This document shows, piece by piece, positions 7,016-12,258 of a stretch of 12,258 bases of DNA. Source of the DNA: Acidobacteriota bacterium (GTDB lineage Bacteria > Acidobacteriota > Terriglobia > Terriglobales > Acidobacteriaceae); assembly GCA_021802085.1 (NCBI GenBank), contig JAKAAZ010000095.1, positions 1 to 12,258 on the forward strand. Reading direction: 5' to 3'. The notes beneath the pieces were generated by a model, which ran no database searches, was not told where the DNA came from, and saw only the letters and a program-made list of their open reading frames with translations. A program made the position numbers and the translations under genes. Position 1 is the stretch's first letter; each line of letters opens with the position of its first letter.

Positions 7016-9520
7016 ATGAGGCGTCGAAGGTTTCTGAAGCTTGCAACTGCGGCCGCAGTCACGCCCCCCTGGGCGCTGGCACAAAATGCCGGCCTCATCG
7101 ATGTAAGGAGTTCCGCAGTTGTTCTCAGTTCTTCCGCGACTGCTCGTGAATCGAAAGCAGCCCAGGTGCTTGTCGAAGAGGCTGCGAAGCGCTGCGGGAT
7201 TAGCTGGCGGGTGGGAAGCGCCAGGGAAGTCGGCGCGCGCGTCACGATGTATCTAGCCACGCGGCAATCTGCCAACAAGCTGCCGCGACGCGACATGGTT
7301 TCGAATTCGATGCTCGCCGCACTGCAGGCGGACGGTTTTCTTCTGCGCCACGGCCAGGACAATGACGGGGAATGGATCGCAGTGTTTGGCGCCGATGAGC
7401 GTGGACTTTTGTTCGGAGTGGGCAAGCTGCTTCGCCTAATCGACTTCGGCAGGCAGCAGGCCAGCGTTACTGCCAGCCAGTTGAGTCTCACAAGTCATCC
7501 GGAATATAAGTTGCGCGGGCAGCAGCTTGGGTATCGCCCGAAAACGAATGCCTACGATGCGTGGTCGATCGAAATATGGGACCAGTACATTCGCGAGTTG
7601 GCCATCTATGGGAACAATGCCATCGAACTGATTCCCCCGCGCTCGGACGATCTTCCCGATAGCCCGCACTTTCCTCTTCCCCCCGCCCAGATGATGGTGG
7701 AGATGTCGCGCATCGCCGACAGTTATGGATTGGATGTATGGATCTGGTATCCGGCGATGGATCGCGATTATGACAATCCTGTGACGGTGGAGAATGCTGT
7801 CAAGGAGTGGGGTCGCATCTTTGCCATGCTGCCGCGCGTCGATGCCGTGTTTGTTCCGGGAGGCGATCCGGGCCACACCGAACCGAAATATCTGCTGGCA
7901 TTGCTGGAGAAGCAGAAGAAAAACCTGCGCCAGTATCATCCGCAAGGGCAGATGTGGGTCTCGCCGCAGGGCTTCAGCGCCGACTGGATGCAGGAGTTTT
8001 TCGGAATTCTGCGACAGGAGAACACCAAGCAGTGGTTGGACGGAGTTGTCTTCGGCCCGCAGTCTCGGCTCACGATCACGGAAATGCGCCGGGCAGTGCC
8101 GCAAAACTATCCGATCCGCTGCTATCCCGACATCACGCACAGTATTGAATGCCAGTATCCTGTGCCGGACTGGGATGTGGCCTACGCATTGACGGAAGGC
8201 CGCGAAGCAATCAACCCACGCCCGCGCGGCGAGGCGAATATCCTGCGGAGCATTCTTCCGGGAACGGTCGGCTTCATTACCTATTCCGAAGGTTGCAACG
8301 ACGATGTCAATAAATTTGTCTGGAGTGCGCTCGCCTGGGATTCCCGGCAGACGGTCATCGATGCGCTCCGCGATTTTGCACATTACTTTATCGGAACCCA
8401 GGAAGCCGAGGGCTTCGCGCAAGGTCTGATGCATCTGGAGTCGAACTGGCAAGGACCGCTTGCGACCAACGCCGGTGTCGAGGTTACCCTCGAACGTTTC
8501 CAGGATATGGAGCAGAGCTGCTCCCCGGCCGTCATGGAGAACTGGAGGTTTCAGCAGGCGCTCTATCGCGCCTATTTCGACGCCTTCGTGCGGAATCGCC
8601 TGCTGGACGAGACGGCGCATGTCGAACAGGCACGCGATCAGCTCAAAACGATGCTGGGCATCGGCTGGGGCGCTGTGCCCTTGGGCATTGGAGATCCGCC
8701 CGCCGCTTTGCCTCCCAATGGCCGCATCCCGGATCCGCTGCTTGCCAGGGCGCAGGCCATCCTGGAAGAAACGATTACTCAGCCGGTTGCGGGCGAACTG
8801 CGGACGCGAGTCATGGAACTGGCAGCGGCCTTATTTCAGAGCATCCGCATGCAGCTTGCCGTTGATCGCTACCAGGGGGAGGCGGTGGAACGCGCCGCGA
8901 ACCTGGACACGCTGGATGCGCCGGTCAGCAACACGATGTGGATGCGGCGGCAAATCCTGGACATCCGCAAAACGACCGATCCGATGGCGCAGATCGCCGC
9001 GATTCGGTCGCTGCTGTTTCGCACCGATCCCGGTCCGGGCGGTTTCTACGACCAGCTAGGGAATGTTTCGAGCCGTCCGCATTTGCTGCTGGGACCAGGA
9101 AGCGCGCAAGATCCAGAACTACGCAATTCGCCTTTCATCGGCTTCAGATATCCGGACTCATTCCAGGACAAGGCTCCCATCGCCTGGAAATGTTGGGCAG
9201 AATCCCTGTTCGACGCGCCGCTTATCCTGCACTATGCAAATTTGGACCCGAAGACGCCCTATCGTTTGCGAGTGGTGCACTCGGGCGACGCGCCGCACAT
9301 GAAAATGCGTCTCATGGCCAATGATACGATCGAGATTCACCCGTACATGCTGCGCGCATGGCCGCCCGCGCCGCAAGAATTTCCCATTCCTCCCGCAGCC
9401 ACGGCCAGCGGGGAACTGAAGCTGTCTTGGACGCGCGAGCCAGGCCTGGGAGGCAACGGACGCGGTTGCCAGGTGGCTGAAGTCTGGCTGATCCTAACCC
9501 CTACAACGGAGCCTTCATGA
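7016..9520 (+). CDS. Tat-exported putative glycoside hydrolase, GH67/GH20-like layout, family unassigned
   Basis: Protein of 834 residues. It opens with MRRRRFLKLATAAAVTP and a likely cleavage after ALA (20-22), a Tat-type signal. Residues about 25-160 resemble the N-terminal alpha/beta domain of GH67 and GH20 enzymes, ending in the typical ADERGLLFGVGKLLRLI (126-142). Residues about 165-450 look like a TIM barrel: LRGQQLGYRP, YGNNAIELIPP, YGLDVWIWYP, VDAVFVPGGDPGHTEP. Conserved-looking acids that could be catalytic are Asp284 and Glu289 (GGDPGHTEP), Asp372 and Glu378 (YPDITHSIE) and Glu425 (YSEGCNDD); I cannot say which pair acts. A helical region (about 450-670) and a beta-rich C-terminal domain (about 685-834), possibly sugar binding, follow. 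GAGGAT (7001-7006), 9 bases before ATG 7016, supports the start. Its 3' end overlaps the aldolase gene. Alpha-glucuronidase activity is one possibility, not a conclusion; the match to any named family is weak. Confidence 0.6.
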   Translation: MRRRRFLKLATAAAVTPPWALAQNAGLIDVRSSAVVLSSSATARESKAAQVLVEEAAKRCGISWRVGSAREVGARVTMYLATRQSANKLPRRDMVSNSMLAALQADGFLLRHGQDNDGEWIAVFGADERGLLFGVGKLLRLIDFGRQQASVTASQLSLTSHPEYKLRGQQLGYRPKTNAYDAWSIEIWDQYIRELAIYGNNAIELIPPRSDDLPDSPHFPLPPAQMMVEMSRIADSYGLDVWIWYPAMDRDYDNPVTVENAVKEWGRIFAMLPRVDAVFVPGGDPGHTEPKYLLALLEKQKKNLRQYHPQGQMWVSPQGFSADWMQEFFGILRQENTKQWLDGVVFGPQSRLTITEMRRAVPQNYPIRCYPDITHSIECQYPVPDWDVAYALTEGREAINPRPRGEANILRSILPGTVGFITYSEGCNDDVNKFVWSALAWDSRQTVIDALRDFAHYFIGTQEAEGFAQGLMHLESNWQGPLATNAGVEVTLERFQDMEQSCSPAVMENWRFQQALYRAYFDAFVRNRLLDETAHVEQARDQLKTMLGIGWGAVPLGIGDPPAALPPNGRIPDPLLARAQAILEETITQPVAGELRTRVMELAAALFQSIRMQLAVDRYQGEAVERAANLDTLDAPVSNTMWMRRQILDIRKTTDPMAQIAAIRSLLFRTDPGPGGFYDQLGNVSSRPHLLLGPGSAQDPELRNSPFIGFRYPDSFQDKAPIAWKCWAESLFDAPLILHYANLDPKTPYRLRVVHSGDAPHMKMRLMANDTIEIHPYMLRAWPPAPQEFPIPPAATASGELKLSWTREPGLGGNGRGCQVAEVWLILTPTTEPS

Positions 9521-10356
9521 TGGTAATTGCCGACAACACCCCGAACAATATGCAGCCGAAAGATTGGAAAGGCAATCGCCTTCGGGCTCGGCTCGAAGCT
9601 GGCGACTATGTCCTTGGATTGACCATCACCAGCAGCAATCTAGAGACTGCGGTGCTGGGCGCGAAGCTCGGTTTCCACTTCTTATGGGCGGAAATGGAGC
9701 ACTCCCCGGTATCGCTCGAAACCTTGCGAGGTATTGTGCTGGCTACGCAAGGGCTCGAAGCAGCCGTGATTGCCCGCGTGCCTGTGGTGGCGCTGTGGAC
9801 GGCCAAACGTGTCCTCGACCAAGGCGTCAGGGGAGTCATCTTCCCCTTTGTTTCCGACCCAGAACTAGCACAGACCGCCGGAAAGGCCTGTCGCTATCCA
9901 CCCGCAGGGCTGCGAGGATCTGGCGCAGGCCTAGCCACCTCGACATGGTTCGAGCCCGGAGACTACTACGATTCCTCCGATGCCCACGTGTTGACCGTGT
10001 GCGTGATTGAGGAAGAGCGGGCGCTGGCCCATATCGATGCCATTGCCGCCACTCCAGGGGTCGATGTCCTCTTTATTGGCACCAGCGACCTGTCCTTTTC
10101 GCTGGGATTGCGCGGCCGGCAGAATGAGCCCAAGCTGCAGCAGGCGATTGAAACTATAAAGACAGCCGCGCAACGGCACAAGAAATTTCTCGGACGACCG
10201 GCCCGGAGCGCGGAAGAAGTCCTTCGTTTTCACAAGGAGGGTTTTCAGTTCTTTCAGTCCGTAACGGAGCTAGGACTGATGCGGCTGGGAGCCAGAGAAA
10301 TTCTCCAGCCGCTTGGCATCGACCTATCGCAGGGCAATAAGAAGGCCCTGTACTGA
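9517..10356 (+). CDS. HpcH/HpaI-family class II aldolase (2-keto-3-deoxy sugar acid type)
   Basis: Cytoplasmic, metal-dependent pyruvate-class aldolase of 279 residues, expected to cleave a 2-keto-3-deoxy acid to pyruvate or a related keto acid plus an aldehyde. Family landmarks are in order: WAEMEHSP with the catalytic His62, ARVP with Arg87, GVRGVIFPFV (103-112), RYPPAGLRGSG (126-136), VCVIEEE with metal ligand Glu165, and FIGTSDLS with metal ligand Asp191 (GPxDLS is the commoner form). No signal peptide is present, and about 15 residues precede the usual start of homologues; ATG 9550 is an alternative start. The ATG at 9517 overlaps the stop of the hydrolase gene as ATGA, with ACGGAG 5 bases upstream, which indicates translational coupling. 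The coupling suggests it acts on a product of the sugar released by the exported enzymes. Candidate substrates include 2-keto-3-deoxy-rhamnonate or -glucarate; the sequence does not decide. Confidence 0.85.
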   Translation: MMVIADNTPNNMQPKDWKGNRLRARLEAGDYVLGLTITSSNLETAVLGAKLGFHFLWAEMEHSPVSLETLRGIVLATQGLEAAVIARVPVVALWTAKRVLDQGVRGVIFPFVSDPELAQTAGKACRYPPAGLRGSGAGLATSTWFEPGDYYDSSDAHVLTVCVIEEERALAHIDAIAATPGVDVLFIGTSDLSFSLGLRGRQNEPKLQQAIETIKTAAQRHKKFLGRPARSAEEVLRFHKEGFQFFQSVTELGLMRLGAREILQPLGIDLSQGNKKALY

Positions 10357-10357
10357 C

Positions 10358-10963
10358 CTAATCGCCGGCGTCGCTCGGGAACTGTTCAGTGGCCAGGCGC
10401 GCGATACGTATCCTATCGAGGCGTGCAATCTCGACCGCAGCCTGGGGATCGATCACGTCGAGCCGGACGCGCGTGACACCCCGGTTCCGCATACCCAGCA
10501 TATGGGCAGCTTCCGAGGAGAGATCGGCAATCCTCGTATCGGGAACAGGTCCGCGGTCATTGACCCGCACCACGATCCATTTGCGGGTGTGAAGATTCGT
10601 CACCTTGACCCAAGTCCCAAGCGGCAGGAACCTGTGGGCGCAGGTCAGGTCGTGCATGTTGAACGTTTCTCCATTGGCCGTTTCTTTTCCCTGAAATTGC
10701 GAGCCATACCACGATGCCAAACCGATCTGGTGCCAATCGTGGGGCTTTTTGGGCGTTGCGTGCGCGGAGAATGTTCCCGCCAACGCAGAAGCTCTGCCGG
10801 CTGGCGTCGACCCCGAAACCACGGAAGTCGTGGGTCGCTTGGCATGGACGCTATGCAAGCTGAGGGTGATGCCGATGGACAAGCCCACCGCAATCGATAG
10901 GATGCGGCGAACCGACGATGGGGGATGGACATTCAATATTGTATTTTCGCTAAGGATTCTCAT
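10358..10963 (-). CDS. rlpA: RlpA-like septal ring lytic transglycosylase, without SPOR domain
   Basis: Exported protein of 201 residues whose family cleaves peptidoglycan glycan strands lacking stem peptides and aids daughter-cell separation. A signal peptide spans about residues 18-41 (VRRILSIAVGLSIGITLSL, then SVHA); no lipobox Cys is at the cleavage site, so it is probably soluble and not a lipoprotein. After a linker, the double-psi beta-barrel occupies about 80-172: GLASWYGSQFQGKETANGE, TCAHRFLPLGT, VRVNDRGP, ADLSSEAAHMLGM. The expected catalytic His110 and Asp136 are present; Cys108 replaces the usual Ala. The C-terminal SPOR domain that targets many RlpA proteins to the septum is absent. 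Start choice: TTG 10981, ATG 10975 and ATG 10963 are in frame; GGAG at 10976-10979 favours 10963. The stop codon lies one base from the aldolase stop on the other strand. It appears unrelated to the sugar locus. Confidence 0.85.
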   Translation of the reverse strand: MRILSENTILNVHPPSSVRRILSIAVGLSIGITLSLHSVHAKRPTTSVVSGSTPAGRASALAGTFSAHATPKKPHDWHQIGLASWYGSQFQGKETANGETFNMHDLTCAHRFLPLGTWVKVTNLHTRKWIVVRVNDRGPVPDTRIADLSSEAAHMLGMRNRGVTRVRLDVIDPQAAVEIARLDRIRIARLATEQFPSDAGD

Positions 10964-10980
10964 AGTTGGAAACATCTCCA

Positions 10981-11043
10981 AGTTTACCTGCGTTTAGTAG
11001 CTAAGTCAAAGAAATAAATCGACTTACGCAAGAATTTGCTTGC
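10981..11043. promoter_or_regulatory. Divergent promoter region between rlpA and thiD
   Basis: On the minus strand TTGACT (11004-11009) and TAAACT (10981-10986) are spaced by 17 bases and could serve rlpA; the transcript would start near 10974, almost at the start codon. Two inverted repeats lie upstream: TAAGTC (11002-11007) with GACTTA (11021-11026) around an AT-rich 13-nt spacer, and GCAAG (11028-11032) with CTTGC (11039-11043). These may be regulator sites for either gene. No convincing plus-strand promoter for thiD was seen, and no TPP riboswitch. Confidence 0.3.
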
Positions 11044-11058
11044 AATTTCGTCTCCTTT

Positions 11059-12033
11059 GTGATACCCCTGAATTGCACCGGAGCGCCCATAGACGCTTCT
11101 TCTTTCCCTACAGGTGGATTCTTGTTTCCTCCATCCAGCCCGCTTTCTTCGCAGGAATGCTCAGACGTTGAAGCGACAGAGCGACCCTTGGCGTCCAGTC
11201 CGGGTTTAAATTCTTCCCCATCCGCGCCTCCCATCGTTCTTTCCATCGCAGGCTACGACCCGTCGGCCGGTGCGGGGGTGCTGGCCGACTTAAAAACGTT
11301 TGCCGCCGTTGGGGTATACGGCATGGCCTGTATCACTGCGCTGACCGTTCAGTCCACGCAAGGTGTTCGCCGGGTTGTTGGGGGGGACACCGGCATCGTC
11401 ATTGAGACGCTCGATTGTCTGGCCGAGGATGCCTGCTTCAGCTCAATCAAAGTAGGAATGCTCGGGCACGTCACTATCGCTCAGGCCGTTGCCGGCTGGC
11501 TTGGCCAGCGGCAAGGGATTCCAGTTGTGCTTGATCCTATCATTGAATCCAGCTCTGGCAAAGACTTACTGGGCATCGGCGGCTTGGATATTCTTCGGGA
11601 CGCATGGCTGCCGCGAGCTGATTGGATCACCCCCAACTTGTCGGAGCTCGCAGCCCTCACAGGGTCGACCGTACCCACTACGGGCCCGGAAACCGAAGAT
11701 TCTGCCCGCTTGCTGCAGCAGATGGCCATGCAACGGGGAAATTCTGGATTGAAGATTGTGGTCACTGGCGGTCATGCGGAGATCCCGAATGATCTGCTAC
11801 TGATGGCGAATGAGTGCTTGTGGTATCCCGGCGAGCGTATCCACACGACCTCAACGCACGGCACCGGATGTGCATTCTCTTCCGCACTGGCAGCCAGAAT
11901 TGCTCTCGGGGATGATGCTTTGGCCGCCGTGAAGGCTACCAAAGAGTACGTTACTGGCGCTCTTCGACACGCCTATCCGCTTGGACAGGGAAGAGGGCCC
12001 CTAAATCATTTCTGGCAAAGCACTTCCATCTAG
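11059..12033 (+). CDS. thiD: Hydroxymethylpyrimidine/phosphomethylpyrimidine kinase (ThiD)
   Basis: Cytoplasmic ribokinase-fold kinase of thiamine synthesis that phosphorylates HMP and then HMP-phosphate to HMP-pyrophosphate. Numbering from GTG 11059 (324 residues), the core begins near residue 58: LSIAGYDPSAGAGVLADLKTF (first two glycine-containing blocks), CITALTVQSTQGV (91-103), KVGML (131-135), DPIIESSSGKDLL (159-171), ITPNLSELAALTG (190-202), VVTGGH (234-239), and the anion-hole motif THGTGCAFSSALAA with Cys271. The core matches the usual length of about 265 residues. The first 57 residues are Pro/Ser-rich, without signal features, and GTG 11059 has no ribosome binding site. TTG 11122 follows AGGTGG closely, and TTG 11188 would give 281 residues; the true start is unsettled and probably later than 11059. 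IAGYD replaces the common IAGSD. Pyridoxal kinase activity is a less likely alternative. No other thi gene is in view. Confidence 0.85.
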   Translation: MIPLNCTGAPIDASSFPTGGFLFPPSSPLSSQECSDVEATERPLASSPGLNSSPSAPPIVLSIAGYDPSAGAGVLADLKTFAAVGVYGMACITALTVQSTQGVRRVVGGDTGIVIETLDCLAEDACFSSIKVGMLGHVTIAQAVAGWLGQRQGIPVVLDPIIESSSGKDLLGIGGLDILRDAWLPRADWITPNLSELAALTGSTVPTTGPETEDSARLLQQMAMQRGNSGLKIVVTGGHAEIPNDLLLMANECLWYPGERIHTTSTHGTGCAFSSALAARIALGDDALAAVKATKEYVTGALRHAYPLGQGRGPLNHFWQSTSI

Positions 12034-12258
12034 ATGAGCTGGATTGCACCTTGCTGGTCTCTTCATTGATAAAATCCACAAAGTTGCCTATCTGCTGAGA
12101 ACCATTTTATTACCTTAGTGACTCTTAAGAGTAACTGGGCAAATGTGACTTAACCGTGTATCCTGAAGCTGAATTCACAGAAACGACTTGTAGAGCGGGC
12201 ACTGTCGGCTCTGAGAAATTCAGGTTGGAGTCCGTCCCCGTGGATGAATCGGTCCAGA
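12034..12258. other. Right-edge stretch with no confident gene; possible partial minus-strand CDS
   Basis: After the thiD stop there is no recognised gene. The best coding candidate is on the minus strand, open from the window edge to a TAA at 12125-12127, with about 43 codons ending in SGYTVKSHLPSYS; it would be the C-terminus of a gene converging on thiD. A second minus frame and one plus frame (from GTG 12156) are also open to the edge for about 35 codons, so openness alone is not informative. No terminator with a T-tract was found after thiD. Confidence 0.25.
12117..12136. repeat. 20-bp near-perfect palindrome
   Basis: The 12-bp core ACTCTTAAGAGT (12121-12132) is a perfect palindrome. 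It extends outward by one mismatched pair and then AGT/ACT, so that 9 of 10 pairs match over 20 bp. There is no loop and no T-tract, which fits a dimeric regulator site better than a terminator. Its target gene would be outside the window. Confidence 0.45.

Noticed and set aside
6550..7491. Minus-strand frame spanning the mannosidase end and the next gene start
   Set aside because: Ser/Arg-rich with no motif, and it crosses two well-supported plus-strand genes.
7436..8620. Minus-strand open frame opposite the putative hydrolase (394 codons)
   Set aside because: His/Arg/Ile-rich shadow with no family motif; the plus frame has a Tat signal, ribosome site and domain structure.
10330..10350. CAGGGC/GCCCTG hairpin as a bidirectional terminator
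   Set aside because: Only 6 bp with a 9-nt loop, within the aldolase coding sequence, and no T-tract on either strand.
10313..10900. Plus-strand frame opposite rlpA (195 codons)
   Set aside because: No recognisable features, while the minus strand encodes a complete RlpA barrel with signal peptide.
12095..12216. Two CTGAGA motifs suggesting a TPP riboswitch near thiD
   Set aside because: They lie downstream of thiD and lack the second conserved TPP element (ACCTGATCTGG-like) and its pairing.

Overview
The window looks like a chromosomal segment of an Acidobacteriota bacterium, probably class Terriglobia. This is an inference from gene content, not a placement. The main clue is a very large TonB-dependent receptor with an N-terminal carboxypeptidase-regulatory-like domain, of the kind greatly expanded in that phylum, followed by secreted carbohydrate enzymes with no SusD-type partner.

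Left edge (1-470): the N-terminal 74 codons of an IS5-family transposase on the minus strand, running off the window, then a short flank carrying a strong sigma70-type promoter (TTGACA, 17-nt spacer, GATAAT). That promoter lies inside the longest possible reading frame of the receptor gene, so the receptor most likely starts at 471.

Core (471-10356), all on the plus strand: outer-membrane TonB-dependent receptor, a clear intrinsic terminator with an upstream competing arm, a Tat-signal GH38 alpha-mannosidase, a 117-nt gap, a second Tat-signal protein that resembles a glycoside hydrolase (GH67/GH20-like layout) but that I cannot assign to a family, and a cytoplasmic HpcH/HpaI aldolase overlapping it by ATGA. 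Read together this is a glycan-use locus: the receptor imports an oligosaccharide, two exported hydrolases trim it in the periplasm, and the aldolase splits a 2-keto-3-deoxy sugar acid inside the cell. The substrate is not known. Mannose-containing glycans are indicated by GH38. A uronate- or deoxysugar-bearing glycan is suggested, more weakly, by the GH67-like protein and the aldolase. No sugar kinase, dehydratase, inner-membrane transporter or regulator is in view.

Right part (10358-12258): an RlpA-type double-psi beta-barrel protein on the minus strand, ending one base from the aldolase gene, and divergent from it a ThiD-type hydroxymethylpyrimidine kinase with a long, unusual N-terminus. 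The last 225 bases hold no confident gene but carry a 20-bp near-perfect palindrome and a possible minus-strand partial reading frame. No tRNA, rRNA, CRISPR array or riboswitch was recognised.
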